NCBI GenBank assembly: GCA_013388735.1
Contig: JACAES010000083.1
Span: forward strand, 1-64,000
DNA: 64,000 nucleotides
Source: Chloroflexota bacterium
GTDB taxonomy: Bacteria > Chloroflexota > Anaerolineae > Aggregatilineales > Phototrophicaceae
Direction of reading: 5' to 3'
Of the stretch, positions 1 through 9,258 are shown piece after piece; positions within the stretch are counted from its first letter, which is position 1; every line of letters begins with the position of its first letter. Under the pieces are notes generated by a model. That model searched no databases and was not told the DNA's origin. It saw nothing but the letters and a program-made list of their open reading frames with translations. A program made the position numbers and the translations under genes.

Positions 1-151
1 GCGCCGGCCAGGTGCCGGCTTCTTCCCACTCGTCGCAGTGGGGGTTCAGCTCCTTTTCGACAAAACTCCGCACAGATTTGCGGAACATCTCGTGTTCTTC
101 GGTGAAGGGCGTGGCGAAGCGGGCAGGGGTATGGGTGGATGCGATTGCCAT
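1..151 (-). CDS. Acyl-CoA dehydrogenase, N-terminal fragment (runs off the window edge)
   Basis: Minus-strand reading from ATG at 151 gives MAIASTHTPARFATPFTEEHEMFRKSVRSFVEKELNPHCDEWEEAGTWPA, typical of an acyl-CoA dehydrogenase N-terminus. Confidence 0.8.
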   Translation of the reverse strand, partial: MAIASTHTPARFATPFTEEHEMFRKSVRSFVEKELNPHCDEWEEAGTWPA

Positions 152-169
152 ATTGAATCCTCAAAATTG

Positions 170-775
170 TTAATGCACTTTTGGATAGAGATGTTTCATG
201 ATTAAGGATTGAGTGTTTTTTGTTAAGTGCGCTGCACGAGCTTCATGTCCTTCATAAACGATGATATTTTCGTCTTTCGACAGGCCCCAAACTTTGCTTT
301 TTCTCGTTACGATAATGCAGATGTCTCCTGCTTTAGCTTGCACCTGTAGCACATCATGGACGAAGGCAAGCATCAATTTGTGTGATTGGAGCTTATTGTA
401 TGCTTTTCTCGAAATTCCAAAGGATTTGGAATGGTAGGGTATCAGTTCAAGGCAGGCGAGCTTCTGCGAAAGTAAACTTAATGCTTGGTGATGGGTTATA
501 TCGTTAAAATAATCCCCAGGGTGAAAGCCGGGATTCAACATCAACAGGAATATTTTTGCAGTTTCCAGATTGCCAACGTAAGGTAAGGGGATTAGCCCTA
601 AATGAAACTTGGTGTCATTCGCTTGACCAAAATGCTTACTCTGAACGTATTCTTCAAACGAAACGGGTAGATAACATAAATCTTCAGCTAACAGGACAGC
701 ATCAGTACGGAGGTAATAAGGCGGGTTATCGGTAGAGCATTGCCGCCACGCTTCGATCAACTTATGAGTTACCAC
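170..775 (-). CDS. Hypothetical protein
   Basis: 201 aa intact ORF, no confidently recognised family. Confidence 0.6.
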   Translation of the reverse strand: MVTHKLIEAWRQCSTDNPPYYLRTDAVLLAEDLCYLPVSFEEYVQSKHFGQANDTKFHLGLIPLPYVGNLETAKIFLLMLNPGFHPGDYFNDITHHQALSLLSQKLACLELIPYHSKSFGISRKAYNKLQSHKLMLAFVHDVLQVQAKAGDICIIVTRKSKVWGLSKDENIIVYEGHEARAAHLTKNTQSLIMKHLYPKVH

Positions 776-842
776 ATTCAGCCTTTCCAGCCCACTCGAA
801 GCGGGCTTTTGCCTTCGGCGGCAGGGTCTCCAGCCTGCGGCG

Positions 843-1217
843 CTAATTGGTCTCTGGTTTTTTACCGAGAGGCCGTATCTTAATACGGTTCAAGAAAACA
901 GTTGTCATCGCGCTGGGTAATTGGTCAGCATAATTGTTGACCAGTTCGGTAATCCGATCTGCTTTCCGTGAACGGTGCGGCACAGGAATTCGCACCAGCA
1001 CCACACCATAAGTTGGTTCTTTGTCCCGAAAGATCAACTCGCAGAAATCACGGTCTTCGGTGACGATGATGCGGTTTTCTCGATTGCCTTGAGCAAGAAT
1101 GGCTGCATCCGATATGCCGGGTTCAAGTTCAGCAACGTAAACAACGTCATAACCAATCGTGCGAAGCGTATAGACGATGACTGCGGCGCAGCTTTCGTCA
1201 GCCAGAAATTGCGTCAT
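843..1217 (-). CDS. DUF5615 family PIN-like protein (putative toxin)
   Basis: FLADESC...GYDV..V.E..PGISDAAIL..A/G..RIIVTEDRDFCEL pattern typical of DUF5615; overlaps upstream DUF433 gene. Confidence 0.8.
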   Translation of the reverse strand: MTQFLADESCAAVIVYTLRTIGYDVVYVAELEPGISDAAILAQGNRENRIIVTEDRDFCELIFRDKEPTYGVVLVRIPVPHRSRKADRITELVNNYADQLPSAMTTVFLNRIKIRPLGKKPETN

Positions 1218-1455
1218 CGGGGATGCTCAATTCGATATCTTCATTCCCAATTGTGTCTGCTGCATACGCGAGTGCTGCGTAAATATCATCCGGCGTCAGG
1301 CGTGGGTGAGCGTCAATGATTTCCTCAAAGGTCATGCCGCCTGCCAGTTCGCGTATAATTTGCTCAACCGGCATCCGTGTTCCCTTAATGACTGGCTTGC
1401 CGACCATAATACGCGGGTCTACTGTTATCCGTTCATGTTTGACGAAGTTCATCAC
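1198..1455 (-). CDS. DUF433 domain-containing protein (putative antitoxin)
   Basis: ERITVDPRIMVGKPVIKGTRMPVEQIIRELAGGMTFEEIIDAHPRLTPDDIYAALAYAAD is a clear DUF433 signature. Confidence 0.9.
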   Translation of the reverse strand: MMNFVKHERITVDPRIMVGKPVIKGTRMPVEQIIRELAGGMTFEEIIDAHPRLTPDDIYAALAYAADTIGNEDIELSIPDDAISG

Positions 1456-1524
1456 TGCACCTCTTCTCTATCTGCTGGCCTCATTTTAAACAAAACTCTT
1501 CCCTTTTACCTCATCCCTCAGTCT

Positions 1525-3135
1525 TCACATCCGAAAAACGCCGTACCTCGGCTGCCCCTGGTTCACCCAATCGCGGTTATAGCTCATCGAAAGGCCGACC
1601 GCCAGCGCCATGCGCGTGTCACGCGGGTCAATCAGGCCGTCGTCCCACAGGCGCGCCGTGCCGTAATACGGGTCGCTTTCCTCGTCAAACTTGTGTTTGA
1701 CCATCATCTTCATCATTTCGATCTGCTGGAGATCGGGTTCTTCGCCCTTGCGCCGCGCTGAGTCCGTCTGGACGATACCCAGCACGCCGGCGGCCTGTTC
1801 GCCGCCCATCACGGCTGTTCGACTGGTCGGCCAGGCCAGCAGCAGGCGCGGGTCGTAGGCGCGCCCGCACATGGCGTAATAACCCGCGCCATATGCCCCG
1901 CCGATGAGGACGGTGAACTGTGGCACGGTGCTGTTCGACACGGCGTTAATCATCTGCGCGCCGTGTTTGATGATGCCGCCTTCTTCATATTTCTGCCCGA
2001 CCATGAAACCGGTGATGTTCTGCAAATAGATCAGGGGCGTCCGGCTGTGGTTGCACAGTTGAATGAACTGCGCGGCTTTGTTGGCCGACTCGGAAAACAG
2101 GATGCCGTTGTTCGCCAGAATGCCCACCGGGAAACCGTTGATGTGCGCGTAACCCGTCACCAGCGTGCCGCCGTAATCCGGCTTGAACTCGACAAAACGC
2201 GAGCCGTCCACGATTCGCGCCAGGATTTCGCGCATGTCGAGCGGTTGGCGAATGGTATCCACCGGCACGATGCCGAGCAGTTCGTCCGGGTCGTAGAGCG
2301 GAGGTTCGGGGGACTGCCGGTTGGGAACGGCCATTTTACGCCAGTTGAGGCGCGCTACAATCTCGCGCCCGATGCGGATGGCGTCGGCGTCGTCCTCGGC
2401 CACGAAGTCCGCCAGGCCGGACATCCGCGCGTGCATGTCCGTGCCGCCGAGCGTTTCTTCGTCCACTTCCTCGCCGGTCGCCATCTTCACCAGCGGCGGC
2501 CCGCCCAGAAAGGCCAACGCCTGTTTGCGAACGAACACCGTGTAGTCGCTGAGGCCGGGGATGTACGCGCCGCCCGCTGTGCTGTTGCCGAACACCAGCG
2601 AAATCTGCGGGATGCCCATCGCGCTCAACCGCGCCTGATTGCAGAAGCCGCGTCCGCCGTCCACAAAAATATCGGACTGATGCGGCAGGTTCGCGCCGCC
2701 GGACTCGACCAGATAAATGCAGGGCAGGCCGTTTTCCTGGGCGATCTGCTGGGCGCGCAAAGTCTTCCTGAGCGTGATCGGGTAGACCGTGCCGCCCTTG
2801 ACGGTGGCCTCGTTCGCGCCGATCATACATTCGACGCCGTTCACCACCCCGATGCCGTTGATCGAACCCGCGCCGGGCGTTTCGTCGTTGTACATGTCCC
2901 AAGCGGCCAGCGTACTCAGTTCCAGGAAGGGCGCGCCAGGGTCAAGCAGCAGTTCAACCCGTTCGCGGGGCAGCAGTTTGCCGGCGTCCAGGTGGCGTTT
3001 GACGGCGCGTTCGCTGCCGCCCTGTCGCACTTTCGCCTGTCGTTCGGCCAGGGTTTGAACCAGCGCGCGGTTATGTTCGTAGTTTTGTCGAAATTCGTCG
3101 CTGCGGGTATCGGTTTGCGATTGAATGGTGGGCAT
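1525..3135 (-). CDS. Acyl-CoA carboxylase beta (carboxyltransferase) subunit, methylcrotonyl/propionyl-CoA carboxylase type
   Basis: 536 aa; GARERVELLLDPG-like start, GGGRGFCNQARLSAMGIPQI, GGAYGAGYYAMCGRAYDPRLLLAWPTSRTAVMGGEQAAGVL. Confidence 0.93.
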   Translation of the reverse strand: MPTIQSQTDTRSDEFRQNYEHNRALVQTLAERQAKVRQGGSERAVKRHLDAGKLLPRERVELLLDPGAPFLELSTLAAWDMYNDETPGAGSINGIGVVNGVECMIGANEATVKGGTVYPITLRKTLRAQQIAQENGLPCIYLVESGGANLPHQSDIFVDGGRGFCNQARLSAMGIPQISLVFGNSTAGGAYIPGLSDYTVFVRKQALAFLGGPPLVKMATGEEVDEETLGGTDMHARMSGLADFVAEDDADAIRIGREIVARLNWRKMAVPNRQSPEPPLYDPDELLGIVPVDTIRQPLDMREILARIVDGSRFVEFKPDYGGTLVTGYAHINGFPVGILANNGILFSESANKAAQFIQLCNHSRTPLIYLQNITGFMVGQKYEEGGIIKHGAQMINAVSNSTVPQFTVLIGGAYGAGYYAMCGRAYDPRLLLAWPTSRTAVMGGEQAAGVLGIVQTDSARRKGEEPDLQQIEMMKMMVKHKFDEESDPYYGTARLWDDGLIDPRDTRMALAVGLSMSYNRDWVNQGQPRYGVFRM

Positions 3136-3218
3136 ATCTTTTAGGATAATTTTATCAAATGGCGGTTAGATTATTAATGATTACCATGAGTCGCCAACAA
3201 CGTCAACCAGCGGGCGCA

Positions 3219-3243
3219 ATATTCCCCGGATATTGCGGAATAT
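3219..3243. other. Inverted repeat ATATTCC-N11-GGAATAT upstream of kimA
   Basis: Perfect 7-bp arms read directly in the intergenic region. Confidence 0.5.
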
Positions 3244-3312
3244 ACAATTCAGGCAAATGTAAATTCGGTATAAAAAGCCTGCCAAACCGCTGGCGCTTGT
3301 GGTAAATTAAAA

Positions 3313-3470
3313 GGGTTGTTTTGTAATCTTCCCAACCGGTTGTCACGTTGATCTCAGGACGTGGGAATTCTATGGTGCTTCCTCCCTAAAATTTTCTTTA
3401 GGTAGACACACAAACCTATCAACGTTCGCCTTTAGCGAAAACTGAGCATCGAGAGAGTATAGGAGTTCCT
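3313..3470 (+). promoter_or_regulatory. Structured 5' leader of the kimA-like gene (candidate cis-regulatory RNA)
   Basis: Consecutive stem-loops: GGTTG..CAACC, CACGT..ACGTG, CCTAAA-attttc-TTTAGG, GTTCGC-cttta-GCGAA; TAGGT-N-ACCTA overlaps and competes with the CCTAAA/TTTAGG stem. Confidence 0.4.
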
Positions 3471-5501
3471 ATGAACATCCGTCGTATGATCGTGGGGCAG
3501 CCGCTGGCAACCAACCAGGCGATTCACCAGCGCCTCTCCAAATTCAAGGCGCTGGCTGTTTTTTCGTCTGACGCGCTTTCTTCCAGCACCTATGCCACCG
3601 AAGCGATCCTGCTGGTGCTGATCGCCGCCGGGACCGGCGCGCTTGGGGTATCCTGGTGGATTGCTCTTGGCATCGCCGCTTTGATGATTGTGGTGGCTTT
3701 TTCGTATTTCCAGACCATTCACGCCTACCCGAACGGCGGCGGCGCGTATATCGTCTCGAAAGATAACCTGGGTATAATTCCGGGACTGACGGCAGCATCG
3801 GCGCTGCTGATTGACTATGTGCTGACAGTGGCAGTGAGCGTCTCGGCAGGCACAGCCGCGCTGTCGTCGGCTTTCCCGGAATTAGCGCCCTACCGCGTTC
3901 ATGCGGCGCTGCTGATCGTCGCGTTCATCACCGTCATGAATCTGCGCGGCGTGAAGGAAAGCGGCACGTTCTTTTCCATCCCGACTTATATGTTCATCAT
4001 TGGGATGCTGTTCATGATCGGCGTCGGTTTTATCCGCGTGTTAACCGGTACGGTGACGCCGGTTCCGCCGCCCGCGCCGGAAGTGCTGGCCGAAGAACTA
4101 AAGTTCACCGGCGGCCTGACGCTGTTCCTGGTGCTGCGCGCTTTTGCTGCCGGCTGTACCGCGCTGACCGGTATCGAAGCGATTTCCAACGGTATCCCGG
4201 CCTTTAAACCGCCGGAAAGCCGCAACGCCGGGCAAACGCTGATGGTGATGGTGGCGCTTTTGTGTACCATGTTTATCGGCACGACCTTTCTGGCGAACCA
4301 GTACCAGGTGGTCGCGGTGCATCACAGCGATACCACCGTGCTGTCGCGGATTGCGGGCGCAGTGTTTGGCGAAGGCAGCGTCCTGTTTTTCTACATGCAG
4401 TTTTCGACCCTGCTCATTCTGTCGCTGGCGGCCAATACCGCCTACGCCGATTTTCCGCGTCTGGCGGCCATCATCTCCCGCGACCGCTACCTGCCGCGCC
4501 AGCTTACCAACCTGGGCGATCGGCTGGTTTTTAGCAACGGCATTATCACGCTGGCGGTGCTGGCGAGCATCCTGATTGTGCTGTTCGACGCGCGCGAACA
4601 CAATCTGCTGCCGCTGTATGCGGTCGGTGTGTTCCTCAGTTTTACCCTGTCGCAGTCCGGGATGGTGGTTCACTGGCTGAAGGAGCGCAAGCTGCCGAAT
4701 TTTAAGCCTAATCTGGGCTGGCGTTTGCATATCGGCATTAACGGTTTTGGCGCGGTTTGCACTTTTGTCGTGATGATCGTCCTGATGGCGACGAAGTTCG
4801 TTGAAGGCGCCTGGATCGTCATGCTGGCGATTCCTGTTCTGATGGCCGGCTTCATTTCTATCCACCGGCATTACGAGACGGTGGCCGCTTCTCTGACGCT
4901 GGACGGCATCGAACCCGGCCCAATCTCCGACCGCTATCAGGTGTACACCGACCGCAACCATACGCGCGTGGTTGTGCTGATGAACAGCCTCAACCGCTGT
5001 TCGCTGCAAGCCCTGGAGTACGCGCTGCGCATTTCCGATAATGTGCGGGTCTGCGCGATTGAAGTCGAGCCGGAAAGCGTAGAGCGGCTTCAAAAACGCT
5101 GGCAGGACTGGCAGCTTAAAATCCCGCTGGACATCGTGCCGTCGGCCTACCGCGAGATTGGCCGCCCGCTGATTCAATACCTGCACAGGCTGGATGAAGA
5201 AAGCGACGAATGTATTCCGACAGTGGTGGTGCTGCCGGAGTTCGTCGTTTCGACATGGTGGGAACGGCTGCTGCACAACCAGACCAGCGTGGCGATCCGC
5301 GCCGCGCTTTATCATGACCAGATCACGCGCGGTCGCGGACGTCCGGTGATTGATGTGCCGTACCGCATTGGCGATAAACTCTATGAACCGCTGGCGCTGC
5401 CGGTGCGGAATAGCGAGCTGAACGGCAAAAACGGCAAACCGGAAACGGCAGCCGATCCTGTGGACGCTCCTGCGCCCTTGGATACACCCGCTTCGCAGTA
5501 A
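3471..5501 (+). CDS. kimA: APC-superfamily KimA-type potassium transporter
   Basis: RRMIVGQPLATNQAIHQRLSKFKALAVFSSDALSSSTYATEAILL...AYPNGGGAYIVSKDNLGIIPGLTAASALLIDYVLTVAVSVSAGTAALSSAFP closely follows the B. subtilis KimA (YdaO) pattern; long cytosolic C-terminal domain. Confidence 0.85.
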   Translation: MNIRRMIVGQPLATNQAIHQRLSKFKALAVFSSDALSSSTYATEAILLVLIAAGTGALGVSWWIALGIAALMIVVAFSYFQTIHAYPNGGGAYIVSKDNLGIIPGLTAASALLIDYVLTVAVSVSAGTAALSSAFPELAPYRVHAALLIVAFITVMNLRGVKESGTFFSIPTYMFIIGMLFMIGVGFIRVLTGTVTPVPPPAPEVLAEELKFTGGLTLFLVLRAFAAGCTALTGIEAISNGIPAFKPPESRNAGQTLMVMVALLCTMFIGTTFLANQYQVVAVHHSDTTVLSRIAGAVFGEGSVLFFYMQFSTLLILSLAANTAYADFPRLAAIISRDRYLPRQLTNLGDRLVFSNGIITLAVLASILIVLFDAREHNLLPLYAVGVFLSFTLSQSGMVVHWLKERKLPNFKPNLGWRLHIGINGFGAVCTFVVMIVLMATKFVEGAWIVMLAIPVLMAGFISIHRHYETVAASLTLDGIEPGPISDRYQVYTDRNHTRVVVLMNSLNRCSLQALEYALRISDNVRVCAIEVEPESVERLQKRWQDWQLKIPLDIVPSAYREIGRPLIQYLHRLDEESDECIPTVVVLPEFVVSTWWERLLHNQTSVAIRAALYHDQITRGRGRPVIDVPYRIGDKLYEPLALPVRNSELNGKNGKPETAADPVDAPAPLDTPASQ

Positions 5502-5521
5502 TACGTCTCAGACAAAAACTG

Positions 5522-5550
5522 CGCCGGCGGCGGTCACTCCGCTGCCGGCG
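5522..5550. terminator. Putative bidirectional terminator between convergent genes
   Basis: 12-bp stem CGCCGGCGGCGG-TCACT-CCGCTGCCGGCG, with a T-rich stretch (TCTTTTT) shortly downstream on +. Confidence 0.6.
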
Positions 5551-5589
5551 ATGTCTGTCTTTTTCACCGCATTCCCGACGGGCTAATCT

Positions 5590-7725
5590 TCAGGATGGGC
5601 CGTCTTGCAGGTTTTCCTCGGCCAGCGGCAGCATCAGGTAAAACGTGGAACCCCGCCCCAGCGTGCTTTCGACGCTGATCTGCCCCCGGTGCGCTTCGAC
5701 CAGGCTTTTTACAATCGCCAGCCCCAGACCCGTGCCTTCGATGCTGTCGGTTTCCGGGCGGCGGACGCGATAGAAACGGTCGAAGATGTGAATCTGATCT
5801 TCCGGGCTGATGCCTAATCCGTTGTCCTGAACGGCCACGCGCAGCATGTTCCCGCGTTTTTCCGCGCACACCATGACCTTGCCTTCCGGCGGCGTGTATT
5901 TCACGGCGTTATTGATGAGGTTCATCAAAATCTGGCGCAGACGGTCGTAATCGCCGGTCACGGGGGGCAGGTTGTTGTTGGTTTCGGCGATGATGGTCAT
6001 GGATTTGTTCTGAGCGGCAGGGCGAAGCGAGTCAATACAGTCGGTGATGACCGTGTTGATCTGCACGGGCGTGAGCTTAAGCTGAATGCCCGACTCGATT
6101 TTCGCCAGATCAAGCAGGTCGTCAATGAGCTGGCGCATACTCTGAATCGAACGGCGGATCATCTGGACGGAGTGCATCCCCTGGTTGGCGACCGCCTGCT
6201 GCATCAGCAGCAGTTCGATGTAACCGTTCATCACGCTCAACGGTTGTTTGAGGTCATGCGAAACGGTGGCGATCAACTCGCTTTTCAGCTTGTCCATTTC
6301 TTTAAACGGTGTGATGTCGTGCATGACGACGATCCAGCCCAAGCTGGGGTTGAATTGCAGGTTGGCATGGAAGATGCGCCCGTTGGGCAGCAGCACCTCC
6401 TCGACCAGATTTTCGCCCAGGGCTTTGGCCCGCCGGTACATATCGAGCAGGGGGGTATGGTCTACAGCGTCGAAGATGTTGAGGCCGACATACGATTCGT
6501 TCAGGTACAGGTGCAGGGCAGCCAGCGCGGACTGGTTCAGCAGAATGAGGCGATCATCCAGACCGACCGCCATGACAATATCGGCGGTATTGCTGAGGAT
6601 GAGCGAAAGTTTCTCACGTTCGCGCACGGCCTCGTCGTAAAGCCGCGCATTGTCTATGGCAACCCCGGCGCGGGTCGCCAGTTTTTCGATAAAATCGAGA
6701 TTTTGCTCAGAAAAACCGTTCAGGCGTTTGCTTTCGACCGTAATCACCGCCACCACCCGGTCTTCGCGCATCACCGGCACGGCGACCTGTGAACGGGTGC
6801 TGCTGGTAATCGGCACAAAATCCTTGTCCATGCTCACGTCCGGTACGATCTCTGCGTGGCCGTTACGCGCTACCCGCAGCGCGATTCCCGGCCCGTATTC
6901 CTGCCGCAGGGTCGCCAGTTGTTCGCCGGGAATGTCATAACCGTATTCGGCGACGAAACGCAGTTCATCCGTTTCCTGGTTGTACAGGGCAATCGAGGCA
7001 GCCTGTGCATTCGTAAAACGCAGCACCCAATCCAGCGTCATCTTAAAGACGTGCCGCAGATCAATCGTATCGCTCAACTCGCGGTCAATCTGGCGCAGGA
7101 TGGACATTTCGGTGACAGAATCGGCCAGCTTACGCACGATGCGCTGGTGTGCCTGGGCATTGTGCAGCAGAATCGCCGCCTGCCCGGCCAGCGCCATCAG
7201 CGCCGCCTGATGCTCGGCGGTTACGGGGACGCCGCTCACCGGGTTATCCACCAGAACGACGCCGATCAGGTTAACGTTGTGGATGAAAGGGACGCTTAGG
7301 AATTGATTCGACTGGATGAACTGGGCCAGCCAGCCGCCGGTTGAAGATGGAGAAATCAGATCGGTCTGAACCATCACAGGTTCACCGGCCAGCCAGGCAT
7401 CCAGCAGAGGGTCGTGGTCGGCCTGGTAAACGGAAAGGCGCAGCGCGCTGAGTTCAGCCTGCCGATCCGGTGAAGGAAGCTGGTAGTTGCTGAAGCTGTA
7501 CTCCAGCGCAGCTTCCTGCTCGTTGGTAATCAGCAGGATCGCGCGGTCGCAGCGAACATGATTGACGATGCCGGTGACGAGTTCTTTCAGAAACACGTCG
7601 AACTCAAGAACGGAGGCGCTCAATTGAGACAGGAATTGATTCATTGCCGTCAGTTGAGCGATCTGATTCTGAGCGTCCCATGCGTCCGAGGAGCGATTGT
7701 CCGGTTGATTATCTAACATGGACAT
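5590..7725 (-). CDS. Soluble sensor histidine kinase (GAF-GAF-PAS-HisKA-HATPase)
   Basis: H-box ELIATVSHDLKQPLSVMNGYIELL, N-box NLINNAVKYTPPEG, G-boxes VQDNGLGISPED and GTGLGLAIVKSLVEAHRG; GAF-like N-terminal regions. Confidence 0.92.
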   Translation of the reverse strand: MSMLDNQPDNRSSDAWDAQNQIAQLTAMNQFLSQLSASVLEFDVFLKELVTGIVNHVRCDRAILLITNEQEAALEYSFSNYQLPSPDRQAELSALRLSVYQADHDPLLDAWLAGEPVMVQTDLISPSSTGGWLAQFIQSNQFLSVPFIHNVNLIGVVLVDNPVSGVPVTAEHQAALMALAGQAAILLHNAQAHQRIVRKLADSVTEMSILRQIDRELSDTIDLRHVFKMTLDWVLRFTNAQAASIALYNQETDELRFVAEYGYDIPGEQLATLRQEYGPGIALRVARNGHAEIVPDVSMDKDFVPITSSTRSQVAVPVMREDRVVAVITVESKRLNGFSEQNLDFIEKLATRAGVAIDNARLYDEAVREREKLSLILSNTADIVMAVGLDDRLILLNQSALAALHLYLNESYVGLNIFDAVDHTPLLDMYRRAKALGENLVEEVLLPNGRIFHANLQFNPSLGWIVVMHDITPFKEMDKLKSELIATVSHDLKQPLSVMNGYIELLLMQQAVANQGMHSVQMIRRSIQSMRQLIDDLLDLAKIESGIQLKLTPVQINTVITDCIDSLRPAAQNKSMTIIAETNNNLPPVTGDYDRLRQILMNLINNAVKYTPPEGKVMVCAEKRGNMLRVAVQDNGLGISPEDQIHIFDRFYRVRRPETDSIEGTGLGLAIVKSLVEAHRGQISVESTLGRGSTFYLMLPLAEENLQDGPS

Positions 7726-7817
7726 TAGTCTGCCGTTTTATGATTCCGTTGGTTTTATTATATCTCTTATGCTTCATCCGTACATAATTGCCTTTATAAT
7801 CGGGATGCACGCGCCGG

Positions 7818-7846
7818 TTGCCTGGGGGCAGTTCGCGTTCTATAAT
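7818..7846 (+). promoter_or_regulatory. Sigma70-type promoter upstream of tandem-HTH gene
   Basis: TTGCCT (7818-7823) N17 TATAAT (7841-7846). Confidence 0.5.
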
Positions 7847-7877
7847 GCGAATACATCAGGCGCGTGGAGGAAGTGTG

Positions 7878-8627
7878 ATGGATTTCAAAGATGCGGCGGC
7901 CCGTCTGCGAGCCAAAAGGGAGAGTGAAGCCGAGGAAAAACCGGGCAAAGCCACCGACTTTGCTGAATCTTACCGTCTTCGTGGCAAAATGATCGGCATT
8001 TTGCTGCGGGATGCTCGTTTACATGCGGCGCGCAGCATCGAAGCCTGTGCCGATCTGCTGCGGGTGACGCCGCAGGAAGTTGAAGCGTGGGAGTATGGCG
8101 ACAGCGTGCCAAGCCTGCCTCAGCTTGAACTGCTGGCCTATTATCTGGGCGTGCCGATCAGCCATTTCTGGGGTACGGATACGCTGGAGTCTTCGGAAGG
8201 CCGCCATATTGATATTCAGGCTGAATATATGGCGCTGCGCGACCGGATGGTGGGCGCGCTGCTGCGCCAGGCGCGAGAAGAAGCCGGCATGACGGTCGAG
8301 GCGCTGGGCGAAACCTGCGCTGTTCCGGTCGAGCGCATTCACCAGTACGAGATGGGCGAACTGCCCATACCGATGCACGAGCTTTCGGTGATGGCCGGGG
8401 TGCTTAAACAAAGCATGAATTATTTCCTGGAAAGCAGCGGCCATATCGGTAACTGGCTGGCCGTTCGGGAAGAATGGAAACACTTCAGCAGCCTGCCGGA
8501 AGACCTGCGCCAGTTTGCGGCCAAGCCGGTTAACATCGGTTTTATCGAGATCGCGCTCATGTTGAGCCAGATGCCGACCGAAAAACTGCGGCGGGTTGGC
8601 GAAAGCGTGCTGGACATCACGCACTAA
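7878..8627 (+). CDS. Tandem XRE-type helix-turn-helix protein
   Basis: Start MDFKDAAARLRAK (ORF opens at 7818); two HTH_3-like segments, RGKMIGILLRDARLHAARSIEACADLL... and RDRMVGALLRQAREEAGMTVEALGETC... Confidence 0.8.
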   Translation: MDFKDAAARLRAKRESEAEEKPGKATDFAESYRLRGKMIGILLRDARLHAARSIEACADLLRVTPQEVEAWEYGDSVPSLPQLELLAYYLGVPISHFWGTDTLESSEGRHIDIQAEYMALRDRMVGALLRQAREEAGMTVEALGETCAVPVERIHQYEMGELPIPMHELSVMAGVLKQSMNYFLESSGHIGNWLAVREEWKHFSSLPEDLRQFAAKPVNIGFIEIALMLSQMPTEKLRRVGESVLDITH

Positions 8628-8702
8628 ACCTGCCGGTTGGGTCTGTTTGTGCCGGCGCGTTTGCGCGCCGCCACGTGAGATAAGCTTGATAGAGGGGGTA
8701 GG

Positions 8703-9242
8703 ATGACGACTGCTCAAGAACTTCAGGAGCGGGGTATAAAGCTGTTCCAGCAGAAGGATTTCGAGGCTGCCGCGCAGCACTTCCAGAAGGCGATGGACGC
8801 CTACGAAACAGAAGGCCGCCGCGACACAGCCGCCGAGATGCAGGTCAATATCGGGCTGGTACACCGGGCGCTGGGCGAAAACCAGCAGGCGCTGGACGCC
8901 ATGCAAGCGGCCCTGGGCGTGTTTCAGGAAATCGGCGACCCGGTGCGGATGGCGAAGGTGCTGGGCAATCTGGGCGGCGTGTACGTTGAACTGAACGACC
9001 ATGAGCAGGCTTATAACTGCTATCGTCAGGCGGCGGATATTTTTGAGGCACAGGGCGAGAAGAAACTTTACGGCGAGACGCTGATGGCGATTGGCGCGCT
9101 GCAAATGGATGAGCGCAAATTAATGGAAGGCGCTGCTACCTATGAAGTCGGCTTGGAGCAGATGGGCGACCTGACGCCGCGCCAGAAGGTGATTAAGGGG
9201 CTGTTGGGTATTCGGAACAAATTATCCGGCGGCAGCAAATAA
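8703..9242 (+). CDS. Tetratricopeptide repeat protein
   Basis: Repeated ~34-40 aa TPR-like units (GIKLFQQKDFEAAAQHFQKAMDAY..., NIGLVHRALGENQQALDAMQAAL..., NLGGVYVELNDHEQAYNCYRQAADIF). Confidence 0.85.
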   Translation: MTTAQELQERGIKLFQQKDFEAAAQHFQKAMDAYETEGRRDTAAEMQVNIGLVHRALGENQQALDAMQAALGVFQEIGDPVRMAKVLGNLGGVYVELNDHEQAYNCYRQAADIFEAQGEKKLYGETLMAIGALQMDERKLMEGAATYEVGLEQMGDLTPRQKVIKGLLGIRNKLSGGSK

Positions 9243-9258
9243 ACGCTGCGGTTCACCG

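Noticed and set aside
1963-3144. Long plus-strand ORF (393 aa) antisense to the carboxylase gene
   Set aside because: Frame-shadow ORF produced by high GC codon bias; protein is Arg/His/Ala-rich with no family pattern, while the minus strand encodes a clear carboxylase.
3136-3470. ydaO/c-di-AMP riboswitch upstream of kimA
   Set aside because: Expected from gene identity, but I could not find the conserved core (e.g. CCGUCAGCUAACC-like string); reported only as an unclassified structured leader.
4098-5315. 405 aa minus-strand ORF antisense to kimA
   Set aside because: Low-complexity His/Gln/Arg-rich shadow ORF; same explanation applies to other long antisense ORFs (e.g. 8019-9104, 25500-26639, 29386-30360, 37055-37879).
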